Shown here: piece after piece, positions 27,677 to 36,581 of the stretch
Layout of the letters: each line of letters opens with the position of its first letter
Numbering within the stretch: the first letter of the stretch is position 1
Source of the DNA: Paenibacillaceae bacterium GAS479
Lineage (GTDB): Bacteria; Bacillota; Bacilli; Paenibacillales; Paenibacillaceae
Length of the DNA stretch: 64,000 nt
NCBI GenBank assembly: GCA_900105225.1
Contig: LT629764.1
Span: 1 to 64,000, forward strand
Reading direction: 5' to 3'
The notes under the pieces: generated by a model
Told to the model about the DNA's origin: nothing
The model's input: only the letters and a program-made list of their open reading frames with translations
Database searches by the model: none
Translations under genes and position numbers: made by a program

Positions 27677-28615
27677 ATGGTTCGCACGGTAGTAGATGTA
27701 ACACCGGCTTCACTTTTTTTCCATCCTGAGCTTCCCTATCATATCAACCGGGTGTCGGAGTCGTTCCATCTGCATCTACACCGCCATGAATTCGCGGAAA
27801 TCAGCCTAGTTATGGAGGGAAAAGGGACGCATTATATCGGCAATTGCTCCATTGATGTATCACCAGGGGATTTATTTTTGCTGCCGATCGGCACGGAGCA
27901 TGTGTTCCGCCCAAGATCCATAAAGGGCGCTGAGCCGCTTGTTATTAGCAACTTCATCTTTTTGCCGGAGCTGGCCGCGGCGGCCCTCGCTGGATTTCCC
28001 GGTATACAGCGGCTGGAGCGTGCCAGCAGAGGGCTGAATATGCTGCCATCCGACTGTGAACCCAACTGGGCTAAGCTTAAGGACACTAGAGGAGCTTACC
28101 GGGGACTGTTCGAGATGTGCTACGAGTTGCAGCACAGGCAAGACGAATACGCAGAGCCGATGCTTCACGCGTTGTTTGTGCAGCTACTGGCGGAAATTGA
28201 CCGGGGTTTGGTGGAGGCGGAACGCTCTGACGGCGAGCCCGAATTCCTTGCAACCGCGCAGCACGGGGAAAACAAGCTGGAGAAGCTGTTGAAGCGACTG
28301 AAGCAGGACCCGGCTGAAGCGGCGCATGCAGAAAAGCTCGCATCCGAGATCGGCTGGAGCGTGCGTCATTTTCACCGCAAATTCAAGGAAGCGACGGGAA
28401 AAACGCTGGGAAATTATGTGCAGGACAGCCGTATCGAGCTTGCCTGCAGGCTTCTGCGAAACGGCGATAGCGTGCAGCTGACCGCCGAAAAATGCGGTTA
28501 CTCGGACAGGGGATTTTTCACGCGTATTTTCACCCGTCACATGGGATTAACTCCGCGAGAGTATCGCAAACGAGGAGCTTTTGTATCCACACCCGCCTCT
28601 ACTCCACTATACTGA
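27677..28615 (+). CDS. AraC-family transcriptional regulator
   Basis: 312 aa. The N-terminal cupin-like sensor (about 1-150) has HLHLHRHEFAEISLVMEGKGTH-type sequence and DVSPGDLFLLPIGTEH, as in sugar-responsive AraC proteins. The C-terminal double helix-turn-helix spans about 205-300, with SEIGWSVRHFHRKFKEATG and AEKCGYSDRGFFTRIFTRH then GLTPREYRK. The strong ribosome site AAAGGAGGAGAGTGT precedes the ATG. The gene is divergent from the rhamnosidase with 111 bp between starts, so activation of that gene by a rhamnose-type sugar is the simplest inference. Confidence 0.88.
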   Translation: MVRTVVDVTPASLFFHPELPYHINRVSESFHLHLHRHEFAEISLVMEGKGTHYIGNCSIDVSPGDLFLLPIGTEHVFRPRSIKGAEPLVISNFIFLPELAAAALAGFPGIQRLERASRGLNMLPSDCEPNWAKLKDTRGAYRGLFEMCYELQHRQDEYAEPMLHALFVQLLAEIDRGLVEAERSDGEPEFLATAQHGENKLEKLLKRLKQDPAEAAHAEKLASEIGWSVRHFHRKFKEATGKTLGNYVQDSRIELACRLLRNGDSVQLTAEKCGYSDRGFFTRIFTRHMGLTPREYRKRGAFVSTPASTPLY

Positions 28616-28798
28616 TAAGCTTTTGCAGCCCTCATTATGTTATAGCATTTAATTATCTTCTTTATTATTGCTTAATAATCGTTTCAAGTCCGTCGAGAAA
28701 CCGTTCACTGTGATGGACAGCAACCTTCGACGTATAACTTTTTTAATGATGATCGGGCAGTTTTAGAGAAAATAACGTTTAAAATAGGAGAAGCGACT

Positions 28799-29362
28799 AT
28801 GAAAAAAAGCAAGTTACCATTTGTTATTGCCATAGCTGCGGTGTCTGGTGGAGGAAAAACAACAATCTCGACACATCTCAATGACCAATTAGCCAACTCT
28901 AAAACACTGTTTTTTGACGATTACGATTTTGATGGTCCTGATGACATTATAGATTGGGTTGATACTGGGGCTAATTACGACGAATGGGATTTATCCCCAC
29001 TTATAAAAGATTTAGAAACGTTGCTTACCGAACCTTTAGATTACATAGTGCTGGACTTTCCGTTTGCCTATAAGCACTCTAAAATGAGCAATTTCATTAA
29101 TTGTACTGTCTTTATCGATACTCCATTGGATATTGCAATGGCACGTCGTGTTACAAGAGAGTTTAACAATAGTCCTGTTGAAAATATCATAATGAATATG
29201 AATAACTATATTTCACACGAAAGACGGGGTTATCTTGAGATGTTAAAAACGATAAAACCGAATTCTGACATTATTGTCGATGGAACTTTATTTATATCCG
29301 AAATTGTTTATTTTATAGCTCAGATTATAGAGCAAAAGGTTAAGATGATTGATTATAAGTAG
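28799..29362 (+). CDS. P-loop kinase-like protein (uridine kinase-like)
   Basis: A 187-aa protein with Walker A VSGGGKTT at about residues 15-22, Walker B-like YIVLDFPFAY at about 81-90, and an arginine-rich lid segment MARRVTREF. This layout is that of small nucleoside or metabolite kinases. AGGAG lies 8 bp before the ATG. The DNA is clearly more AT-rich than its neighbours, with different codon use, suggesting recent acquisition. No partner gene is adjacent. The substrate is unknown. Confidence 0.72.
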   Translation: MKKSKLPFVIAIAAVSGGGKTTISTHLNDQLANSKTLFFDDYDFDGPDDIIDWVDTGANYDEWDLSPLIKDLETLLTEPLDYIVLDFPFAYKHSKMSNFINCTVFIDTPLDIAMARRVTREFNNSPVENIIMNMNNYISHERRGYLEMLKTIKPNSDIIVDGTLFISEIVYFIAQIIEQKVKMIDYK

Positions 29363-29413
29363 TTGGGCTATGGGCTACTACAGAGGTTCTTGTGCAGAAA
29401 CAGAAACTAAGAT

Positions 29414-29607
29414 CTCCATGCGTAACCAAACTGAGAAGCCTTATTTCAGCAAAATGGAGGGTTTTCGAAGCGTAACGGAACTGAGAGACGCTATTGAGGG
29501 AATTTTCCAGCATTATCATGATTTTTGACCCAAATAACGCTTCTCATTTCCGTTAGATGATTCACAATCTGTGTTTGAGAGGGAATAAGCTCTCTCAGTC
29601 ATGTTAG
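29414..29607 (-). repeat. Dispersed repeat, copy B
   Basis: The reverse complement of this segment aligns over its whole length with 6506-6697: same order of the four 24-bp motifs and shared phrases AGAAGCGTTATTTGGGTCA and GTTACGCATGGAG. The remaining DNA between 29363 and 29751 shows nothing else. Confidence 0.75.
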
Positions 29608-29751
29608 CCAGTAAATGAAAGTTTGGGCTCCGGCGATGCGAGTTTCTCTCGTGTATGAATGGTCGATCTGGTGAGCGTTAGATTCATTAGAATTCCATCT
29701 TCTTTCTTCGGCCCAGCACATGTAAAGCGTTAATGTCCTCGTAAGTCAAGA

Positions 29752-29988
29752 TCACTTATCGGATTTAATTAAGATAGCACCGAAAAACTGCATTCCATTT
29801 CCCTTCCCCACAAATTTCCCGGCTGATGATACTGCATCTCCCCTCTTAGTTTTGGCTGGCAAAGGTAAACTCATTACATCTTTTTTAACGGAATAAGCAA
29901 TATAATTGTTTATAAATGGAATGGACACAACTGTTAAAACAGGAGCAAGCAGTACAAGCGTTAAAATAATTTTAAAGATTTTTTTCAA
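29752..29988 (-). CDS. Small membrane-anchored hypothetical protein, possibly truncated
   Basis: About 78 aa: one N-terminal membrane segment (about 4-26) followed by an extracytoplasmic part with GKFVGKGNGMQFFGAILIKS. I recall longer proteins with a similar GNGMQYFGAIL segment that continue past this point, so the stop at 29752 may be a truncation. An alternative frame continues past 29750 for about 24 codons (VILTYEDINALH). The TTG at 29988 is chosen because AGAGGTG lies 6 bp upstream; the longer reading to 30168 has no ribosome site. The DNA is AT-rich like the kinase gene. Confidence 0.5.
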   Translation of the reverse strand: MKKIFKIILTLVLLAPVLTVVSIPFINNYIAYSVKKDVMSLPLPAKTKRGDAVSSAGKFVGKGNGMQFFGAILIKSDK

Positions 29989-30171
29989 GTTAACACCTCT
30001 CATACAAAACCCCCTTTTTACAATTTTAGGCACTGTGACTGTATAGAAGTTAAATATATGCAAATGTTTCAAAGGATTAACATTTCTTTCACCGCCATGA
30101 CTGAGGAAAGCAAGAGCAATTGTCCATAAATAATAAAGTACTGGACTCCGAAAATTAAACAATTCCACAAC

Positions 30172-30209
30172 AAAAAGCCCGCCGCGGATAGGTTCCGTAG
30201 GCGGGCTTC
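30172..30209 (-). terminator. Terminator of leuCD
   Basis: Minus-strand AAGCCCGCC / GGCGGGCTT stem followed by TTTTTG, just past the leuD stop at 30221. Confidence 0.8.
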
Positions 30210-30220
30210 AGCAATACTAT

Positions 30221-30820
30221 TTAAGCAAACGCGCCTTGGCGGCGCTCTTCATAAGCGGTGATAGCATCGGCATGTTTGAGCGTGAGGCCGATGTCGTCCA
30301 GCCCTTGCAGCAGGAACTGGCGGCGATGCTCGTCGAGCTCGATCTCGATGCGTAGGCCATGATCATCGGTCAGCAGGTTATTTTCCAGATCAACGGTCAG
30401 TTGGTAGCCTTCATGAGTCGCTGTGCGCTGGAACAAATCTTCAACTTGCTCTTCGCTCAGCTTGATCGGCAGGATGCCGTTCTTGAAGCAGTTGTTGTAG
30501 AAAATGTCCGCATAAGACGGAGCGATGACGACTTTGTAGCCGTAGTCCAAAATGGCCCAAGGTGCATGTTCACGGGAGGAGCCGCAGCCGAAGTTGGCAC
30601 GGGAGATCAGGACGGAAGCGCCCTGATAACGCGGTTTGTTGGGCTCGAAGTTCGGGTTCACATTGCCCTCTTCGTCAAAACGCCACTCGAAGAACAGGAA
30701 CTGGCCGAAGCCGCTGCGTTCGATGCGCTTGAGGAATTGCTTAGGAATGATTGCGTCGGTATCCACATTGACCCGATCGACAGGGGCTACGATGCCCGTA
30801 TGTTTAACAAATGGTTCCAT
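30221..30820 (-). CDS. leuD: 3-isopropylmalate dehydratase small subunit
   Basis: 199 aa. With LeuC it isomerises 2- to 3-isopropylmalate in leucine synthesis. It shows [13 protein letters not shown] near residue 20, the swivel-domain motif [16 protein letters not shown]-like at about 75-90, and [17 protein letters not shown]. Length and all motifs are standard. GAAGGGAG lies 11 bp before the ATG. It follows leuC after 45 bp, and a terminator follows directly, so leuCD is a two-gene operon here; leuA and leuB are not in the window. Confidence 0.96.
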   Translation of the reverse strand: MEPFVKHTGIVAPVDRVNVDTDAIIPKQFLKRIERSGFGQFLFFEWRFDEEGNVNPNFEPNKPRYQGASVLISRANFGCGSSREHAPWAILDYGYKVVIAPSYADIFYNNCFKNGILPIKLSEEQVEDLFQRTATHEGYQLTVDLENNLLTDDHGLRIEIELDEHRRQFLLQGLDDIGLTLKHADAITAYEERRQGAFA

Positions 30821-30865
30821 AATCGGTAGTGCTCCCTTCTGTATGAAGCTGCGATAAACCGCAGA

Positions 30866-32287
30866 TTAGTTGGCTACTTTTTGTTTGATTTCCCAATCAC
30901 GCACATCCGTGAAATGTCCCTTGATAGCTGCAGCAGCCGCCATAGCTGGGGATACGAGATGGGTACGCCCACCGCGGCCTTGACGGCCCTCGAAGTTACG
31001 GTTCGACGTTGATGCACAGCGCTGTCCAGGCTCCAGAACGTCTGGGTTCATCGCCAAGCACATAGAGCAGCCAGCCTCACGCCATTCAAAGCCCGCTTCC
31101 GTAAAGATGTGATCCAGGCCTTCTTTTTCCGCTTGCAGCTTGACGCGTCCAGATCCTGGAACAACGATTGCTGTTACACGGTTGCTGACTTTGTAGCCTC
31201 TAGCGATCTCGGCTGCGGCACGCAGATCTTCGATGCGGCCGTTCGTACAAGAGCCGATGAATACATAATCGATAGGAATCTGTGCCATCGGCGTACCGGG
31301 CTTCAGATCCATATATTCCAGCGCCTTCTCGGCTGCTTTACGCTCATTTTCTGTTGGCAGATCGGCCGGAGTCGGAACGACAGACGTAATATCTGTGCCC
31401 ATGCCCGGGCTTGTGCCCCAGGTAACTTGCGGAATCAGGCTGTCGACATCGAATTCAAGTACAGTGTCATACTCGGCGCCTTCGTCGGAAGCCAGCTCGC
31501 TCCAAGCGAGGACTGCCGTGTCGAAGTCAGCTCCCTGAGGAGCGTATTCGCGGCCGCGCAAGTATTCGAATGTAGTGCTGTCCGGAGCGATAAGGCCTGC
31601 GCGAGCGCCGCCCTCGATGCTCATATTGCAGACGGTCATACGCTCTTCCATCGTCAGGGAACGAATCGACTCGCCAGTGTACTCAAGTACATAACCGGTC
31701 GCAAAATCCGTGCCATACTTGGCAATCAGACCAAGAATCATGTCTTTCGCCGTAACGCCCGGTTTGCGGGAACCGTTGAAGCGAATCTCCATCGTTTTTG
31801 CCCTTGACTGCTGCAGGCATTGAGTCGCCATTACATGCTCAACTTCGCTCGTGCCAATACCGAAAGCCAGCGCGCCGAAAGCACCATGCGTACTCGTATG
31901 GCTATCGCCACAAACGATCGTTTTGCCCGGCCAAGTGAGGCCGATCTCAGGACCCATAACGTGTACAACGCCTTGATCGATGTTATGAAGATCGAACAGC
32001 TTAACTCCAAAGTCTTCACAGTTTTTAGTCAGTGTGTCGACCTGCTGTTTGGAGATTGGATCCTTGATGTTGAAGCGATCCTTGGTCGGTACATTGTGGT
32101 CCATCGTCGCGAAAGTACGGTCCGGGCGGCGAATCCCACGGCCAGAAAGGCGAAGTCCCTCGAACGCCTGCGGCGAAGTAACCTCATGGACCAGATGCAG
32201 GTCAATATAGATGATGCTTGGCTTGCCTTCTTCTGCTTGAATAACGTGATTGTCCCAGATCTTCTCGAACATAGTACGCTTTTTCAT
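30866..32287 (-). CDS. leuC: 3-isopropylmalate dehydratase large subunit
   Basis: 473 aa, the aconitase-type subunit that binds a 4Fe-4S cluster. Cluster cysteines lie in GSCTNGR (about 348) and CSMCLAMN (about 408 and 411); [13 protein letters not shown] is the substrate segment. The start at 32287 ([11 protein letters not shown]) is chosen because GAGGTGAT lies 6 bp upstream; the in-frame ATG 9 bp earlier overlaps that site. Its leader contains the 42-copy pentanucleotide repeat, only 24 bp upstream of the start codon. A divergent LysR gene is the likely regulator. Confidence 0.96.
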   Translation of the reverse strand: MKKRTMFEKIWDNHVIQAEEGKPSIIYIDLHLVHEVTSPQAFEGLRLSGRGIRRPDRTFATMDHNVPTKDRFNIKDPISKQQVDTLTKNCEDFGVKLFDLHNIDQGVVHVMGPEIGLTWPGKTIVCGDSHTSTHGAFGALAFGIGTSEVEHVMATQCLQQSRAKTMEIRFNGSRKPGVTAKDMILGLIAKYGTDFATGYVLEYTGESIRSLTMEERMTVCNMSIEGGARAGLIAPDSTTFEYLRGREYAPQGADFDTAVLAWSELASDEGAEYDTVLEFDVDSLIPQVTWGTSPGMGTDITSVVPTPADLPTENERKAAEKALEYMDLKPGTPMAQIPIDYVFIGSCTNGRIEDLRAAAEIARGYKVSNRVTAIVVPGSGRVKLQAEKEGLDHIFTEAGFEWREAGCSMCLAMNPDVLEPGQRCASTSNRNFEGRQGRGGRTHLVSPAMAAAAAIKGHFTDVRDWEIKQKVAN

Positions 32288-32310
32288 GTGTATCACCTCG
32301 TATGAGTATC

Positions 32311-32520
32311 AGTTCAGTTCAGTTCAGTTCAGTTCAGTTCAGTTCAGTTCAGTTCAGTTCAGTTCAGTTCAGTTCAGTTCAGTTCAGTTCAGTTCAGTTC
32401 AGTTCAGTTCAGTTCAGTTCAGTTCAGTTCAGTTCAGTTCAGTTCAGTTCAGTTCAGTTCAGTTCAGTTCAGTTCAGTTCAGTTCAGTTCAGTTCAGTTC
32501 AGTTCAGTTCAGTTCAGTTC
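32311..32520. repeat. (AGTTC)42 pentanucleotide microsatellite
   Basis: Exactly 210 bp of uninterrupted AGTTC on the plus strand (GAACT in the leuC mRNA sense), with no imperfect unit. It lies between the leuC start codon and the shared leuC/lysR control region. Confidence 0.98.
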
Positions 32521-32633
32521 ATAAACATTGTGTTCATTGTGTTGTCTGTCTTAAAATCCGAAATTGTGAACAAATAGTGAACCATTTGTGAAGAGACGGT
32601 TTATTAATCTGATACTAGAATACACGTTATATG

Positions 32634-32663
32634 TTGATTGTTCCAAGATATAATATCTATAAT
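32634..32663 (+). promoter_or_regulatory. Candidate promoter of the LysR gene
   Basis: TTGATT (32634-32639), 18 bp, TATAAT (32658-32663); an overlapping TATAAT is at 32649. The region just upstream (32560-32590) has repeated TTGTGAA and the imperfect palindrome CAAAT-N8-ATTTG, a possible LysR operator. Confidence 0.5.
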
Positions 32664-32706
32664 GGTTATAGCCTTATGCTATAAAGCTTATGTAAAGGAG
32701 CCAACT

Positions 32707-33615
32707 ATGGAACTGCGCCAATTGCAATATGTCATTCACATCGCCAAAGAACTTAACTTCTCACGCGCTGCGGAGAAGCTTCATATCGCTCAACCTTCGC
32801 TCAGCCAACAGCTGTCCAAGCTAGAAAAAGAAATCGGTGTCCTGCTCGTGCGCCGCACGACCAACTCCGTGGAACTTACACATGCAGGAGAGGTTTTTGT
32901 AGATAAAGCTCAGTCCATTCTCGACAGTATCGAGCAACTCAAAACAGAGATGGAGGATATGGCGCAAATGCGGCGCGGCCGCCTCGTAATCGGCAGCCTG
33001 CCGATTACCGGTTCCCACATCCTGCCAATCGTGCTGCCTGAATTCGGTCTCCGCTATCCCGATATTGAGCTGGTACTCGTAGAGGACACAACCGCACATC
33101 TGGAGCAGCTGGCCGCCAGCGGCCAAACGGACATCAGTCTCCTATCGCTGCCGCTCATTGACTCTACGCTGATCTATCAGCCGTTGATTCGAGAGGAGAT
33201 CACGCTTGCAGTCCCTCCTAATCATCCGCTTGCCGGTCGCACGGAGCCTGTGGCGCTTGAGTCCTTGCAGGACGAGCCGTTCATCGTACTCAAAAAAGGC
33301 CAAGGCTTCCGACAAATCGCCATCGACCTATGCGCCGGGGCTGGGTTTCAGCCGCGGATCGTTTTTGAGAGCAGCAATATTGAAACGGTGCAATCGCTCG
33401 TAGCTGCCGGCATGGGTGTGGCGTTCATCCCTCATATGATTGCGCATGGCAGACGCAGCGAGTTCACGCCGCATTTTTGCTCCCTTGTGGGCAAGCCATC
33501 CCGCACTCTCGTCATCGCCAGCCGCAAGGGACGTTACCTGTCCAAAGCGGCAGAAGTTTTTATCGAGACGATGAAAGCCGCCGTTAGCAAACATTACGGG
33601 CAAAACACCAACTAA
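32707..33615 (+). CDS. LysR-family transcriptional regulator
   Basis: 302 aa. The N-terminal winged helix (1-60) reads MELRQLQYVIHIAKELNFSRAA-type sequence with the recognition segment QPSLSQQLSKLEKEIG; the effector-binding domain follows (about 90-295). AAAGGAG lies 6 bp before the ATG at 32707; an upstream in-frame ATG at 32638 is rejected for lack of a site. It is divergent from leuC, and LysR proteins often control such neighbours, here possibly with a leucine-pathway intermediate. Its stop codon overlaps that of the convergent hydrolase gene, with no terminator between them. Confidence 0.88.
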   Translation: MELRQLQYVIHIAKELNFSRAAEKLHIAQPSLSQQLSKLEKEIGVLLVRRTTNSVELTHAGEVFVDKAQSILDSIEQLKTEMEDMAQMRRGRLVIGSLPITGSHILPIVLPEFGLRYPDIELVLVEDTTAHLEQLAASGQTDISLLSLPLIDSTLIYQPLIREEITLAVPPNHPLAGRTEPVALESLQDEPFIVLKKGQGFRQIAIDLCAGAGFQPRIVFESSNIETVQSLVAAGMGVAFIPHMIAHGRRSEFTPHFCSLVGKPSRTLVIASRKGRYLSKAAEVFIETMKAAVSKHYGQNTN

Positions 33616-34421
33616 AGACGATACAGCTGCGGCCGGCGATCTTCGAATACGGGGATACGGCCGCGCACCTCATCCACCAATGCCAGATCAATCTCCGCGG
33701 TCAGAATCTCTTCCTCCTCGCCGCCTTCGGCCAGCACTTCACCCCATGGATCAATAATCATCGAATGTCCAAAAAATTCAGTCTCACCGCTTATTCCAGT
33801 CCGGTTGCAGGCCACGACGTACATCTGATTTTCAATCGCCCTTGCGATAAGCAGCGACCGCCAATGATGCAGACGAGGTTTTGGCCACTCCGCAGGCACG
33901 AACAGCACTTTGGCACCCGCCAGCGCCAGCGTTCGAGCCAGCTCAGGGAAACGGATATCATAACAAATCATCATGCCAGCTTGGGATTCCTCCAGCGTGA
34001 ACAGTCCGGGCTGCACACCTGCTGCCAGATGTTTCTCTTCCTCCATAAGCCGGAAAAGATGAATTTTAGAATATTCCCCAGCTAAACGCCCTTCCCGGTC
34101 GAAAGCGTACATCGTGTTGAACACTTTATCCTGTTTTTTCTCTGCAATGGAGCCGCCGATGGCATGAATGCCAGTCTCCCGACTGAATTCCGCAAGCATC
34201 GTGCGAGTGCGTTCCCCTTCAGGGTCCGCCAGTTCTCCAATGCGATTGAGTGCGTAACCCGTATTCCACATTTCTGGCAAAATAATGACGTCAGGCTTAC
34301 TATCCGCTGATGCAGCCTCTTGCAATCGGCTCTGCACCCTTTGAAAATTGAGCTCCGGCTCTCCAGCATTTATATGGATTTGCAGCGCCGCCACGCGGAG
34401 CCCTCCGTTTTGTTTATTCAT
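33612..34421 (-). CDS. Carbon-nitrogen hydrolase, omega-amidase-like (MtnU/YkrU type)
   Basis: 269 aa of the nitrilase superfamily with the catalytic triad Glu50 (LPEMWNTGY), Lys119 (YSKIHLF) and Cys153 (ICYDIRFPE). Members of this branch hydrolyse omega-amides such as alpha-ketoglutaramate or the amide of 4-methylthio-2-oxobutanoate. In Bacillus the ykrU gene of this family sits beside the methionine-salvage aminotransferase; here mtnE lies 0.85 kb away on the other strand. That neighbourhood supports the omega-amidase role, but the exact substrate is inferred. The start is the ATG at 34421. Confidence 0.82.
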   Translation of the reverse strand: MNKQNGGLRVAALQIHINAGEPELNFQRVQSRLQEAASADSKPDVIILPEMWNTGYALNRIGELADPEGERTRTMLAEFSRETGIHAIGGSIAEKKQDKVFNTMYAFDREGRLAGEYSKIHLFRLMEEEKHLAAGVQPGLFTLEESQAGMMICYDIRFPELARTLALAGAKVLFVPAEWPKPRLHHWRSLLIARAIENQMYVVACNRTGISGETEFFGHSMIIDPWGEVLAEGGEEEEILTAEIDLALVDEVRGRIPVFEDRRPQLYRL

Positions 34422-34562
34422 CTATTACAGCACCTTTCCCCGGCAAAATAACCGTGTAACATTTAATTGATCTAATCTTAACGTCTCATAGTGCGATGTC
34501 AAGATGGACAGGTTAAGGGTAGAGTCCCGGCTGCCCTGAGCAGCACGAAAGGAGCACTCCCC

Positions 34563-35147
34563 ATGCCCAAACGCTTAAACCGTGCAGCCAGTTTTGCTGC
34601 CTTTTCCCTTGCTTTGACCTTTGTGTTCGCTGATTTACCGGAAGCTGGCGCCGCATCGAGTGTCTCCACTCTTGCGCCCGCTGCAATTAGTTCAAGTTCT
34701 TCAAGTCCAGTAGCAGGCGAAAACACTGACCTACCGCCTGTTTTTCTTCCGGCGAACATGGCCGAAGCTTTTGCGGCCTCTTCCGCTCCCCAAGCTGCGC
34801 ACCGTCCGGTGCAGATTTTTGATATCCGCGTGGGTAAAGTCGTGCGTACACTCGACAATTCAGCGGAGTACCAACAGATGGCTAAAAGCTGGCTCGATTC
34901 TGCCGAAGGCCTTTCCGCGAATCTGTCTCCGGATGAAAAATGCGGATATGTCTTCCGCATACCACTCCAACAACCGTATGAGTTGCGCAAAGGCACCCTT
35001 ACCTTTCAAGTCGAGGATGTGTTCCTTTTTTATTGTAAGGAGCGTGAACCAGAGCTGCTCGTATTCGATAAAAAGAAGAAGCCTTATCTACTGACGGCCA
35101 ATCCGGACCTGACTCCCTTCTTCAATAAAACCGGTATCCAGCCTTGA
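34563..35147 (+). CDS. Exported protein of unknown function
   Basis: 194 aa with a signal peptide (about 1-30, ending AGAA). A Ser/Pro/Ala-rich low-complexity stretch follows to about 80, then a mixed alpha/beta domain containing QIFDIRVGKVVRTLDNS and LTFQVEDVFLFYC. I do not recognise a family. AAAGGAG lies 8 bp before the ATG at 34563, so earlier in-frame codons are rejected. It precedes mtnE by 126 bp on the same strand; no functional link is evident. The single cysteines near 140 and 170 could form a disulfide. Confidence 0.7.
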   Translation: MPKRLNRAASFAAFSLALTFVFADLPEAGAASSVSTLAPAAISSSSSSPVAGENTDLPPVFLPANMAEAFAASSAPQAAHRPVQIFDIRVGKVVRTLDNSAEYQQMAKSWLDSAEGLSANLSPDEKCGYVFRIPLQQPYELRKGTLTFQVEDVFLFYCKEREPELLVFDKKKKPYLLTANPDLTPFFNKTGIQP

Positions 35148-35273
35148 ATTACCGCTCTCATCCCGGCCTCTCGACAGCTTGACCTTCCTCTGATACCATG
35201 GGTGCAGAATGCTGGAAGGCCTATCGCATGAGCTGCGGACTTCTGCAAGGATGAGCAATGGAGTGATGACAAG

Positions 35274-36485
35274 ATGAGTTATAGCCGCTTCAGCGGAACG
35301 GTGCCCGACATTGTACCCGCTAACCGGATGCAGGGGCTGCCGGAGCAGTTTTTCGCCAAACTGGTCGGTAAAGCCAACGCACAGGCTGCACGCGGCCGGG
35401 ATGTAATCAACCTTGGCCAAGGCAACCCTGATACCCCGACGCCTGCGCATATCGTAGAGGTGATGCAGCAAGCGTCCGCGGACCCGAAATATCACCGTTA
35501 TCCCCCTTTTCGCGGTTATCCTTTTTTAAAGGAAGCTGTGGCTAAGCGCTACAAGGAGGACTACAACGTTGACCTTGATCCGGAAACTGAGGTGGCTATT
35601 CTGTTCGGGGGAAAAACAGGGCTGATCGAGATCAGTCAGTGTTTGCTGAATCCAGGGGATCTATGCCTCGTGCCGGATCCCGGTTATCCCGACTACTGGT
35701 CCGGCGTGTCCCTCTCTGGAGGGCGGATGTCCTTCATGCCGCTGCGCGAGGAAAATAGTTTCCTGCCGGATTACGGAGCGATCAGCGATGCTGACCGCCG
35801 TGATGCTAAACTGATGTTTTTCAACTATCCGAACAATCCTACTGGCGCTGTAGCTACAGCGGAATTCTACCGTGAGACGGTAGAATTCGCTGCAACGAAC
35901 GGAATCGTCGCGGCAAGCGACTTCGCCTACGGCGCGCTCGGCTTCAATGGGCAACGCCCCATCAGTTTCCTGGAAACTCCGGGAGCCAAAGAGGTTGGTG
36001 TTGAATTTTACACTCTTTCCAAAACGTATAATATGGCCGGCTGGCGAGTTGGTTTTGCGCTCGGTAATGCGAAGATTATTGAGCTGATCAACCTGATTCA
36101 AGACCATTATTTTTGCAGCCTATTCGGCGGCATTCAGGAAGCCGCAGCTGCCGCGCTGAACGGTTCGCAGCAATCGGTACGGGAGCTGGGCGCTAAATAT
36201 GAGTCCCGACTGAATGCCCTGTTCCAAGAGCTGGATCGCATCGGCTGGAAAGCCGAGCGCCCGGGCGGCTCCTTCTTCTGCTGGCTGCCAGTGCCGGAAG
36301 GTTATACATCCGCAGAGTTCGCTGACCTCTTGCTGGAAAAAGCCGACGTTGTCGTCGCGCCAGGTATTGGTTTCGGCACCCACGGAGAAGGTTATGTACG
36401 GCTCGGCCTGCTTACCGATGAAGATCGACTGCGCGAGGCGATTGCGCGAATCGGGAAGCTCGGGTTGTTTGGCTCAATAGGATGA
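35274..36485 (+). CDS. mtnE: PLP-dependent aminotransferase, methionine-salvage type
   Basis: 403 aa, fold-type I. It shows NLGQGNPDTPTPAHI at the N-terminus, NYPNNPTGAVA, the Schiff-base lysine in FYTLSKTYNMAGWRVGF, and RPGGSFFCWLPVP near the C-terminus. It is closest in my judgement to YkrV/MtnE, which transaminates 4-methylthio-2-oxobutanoate to methionine, the last step of the pathway. mtnW, mtnX and mtnB lie downstream after an inserted proline block, and an omega-amidase gene lies upstream. A more general LL-DAP/aspartate-type aminotransferase is the alternative. GGAGTGATGACAAG precedes the ATG. Confidence 0.82.
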   Translation: MSYSRFSGTVPDIVPANRMQGLPEQFFAKLVGKANAQAARGRDVINLGQGNPDTPTPAHIVEVMQQASADPKYHRYPPFRGYPFLKEAVAKRYKEDYNVDLDPETEVAILFGGKTGLIEISQCLLNPGDLCLVPDPGYPDYWSGVSLSGGRMSFMPLREENSFLPDYGAISDADRRDAKLMFFNYPNNPTGAVATAEFYRETVEFAATNGIVAASDFAYGALGFNGQRPISFLETPGAKEVGVEFYTLSKTYNMAGWRVGFALGNAKIIELINLIQDHYFCSLFGGIQEAAAAALNGSQQSVRELGAKYESRLNALFQELDRIGWKAERPGGSFFCWLPVPEGYTSAEFADLLLEKADVVVAPGIGFGTHGEGYVRLGLLTDEDRLREAIARIGKLGLFGSIG

Positions 36486-36546
36486 GGCTGTTCTCAGTAG
36501 CTTGAGTGCCCCAAAGCCTCAGGCTGCATCCGGGTTCCTTTACGGC

Positions 36547-36575
36547 TTTACAGTGATCGGGCGTCATGGTATGCT
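36547..36575 (+). promoter_or_regulatory. Promoter of the T-box operon
   Basis: TTTACA (36547-36552), 17 bp, TATGCT (36570-36575); the start point would be near 36582, at the beginning of the T-box leader. Confidence 0.65.
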
Positions 36576-36581
36576 GGTTGC

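Noticed and set aside
32250-32591. Plus-strand frame over the microsatellite (SSVQF repeats)
   Set aside because: An artefact of the AGTTC tract, which contains no stop in this direction; no start context.
35148-35273. SAM (S-box) riboswitch upstream of mtnE
   Set aside because: Expected from Bacillus, but the conserved S-box core sequences are absent from this short spacer.
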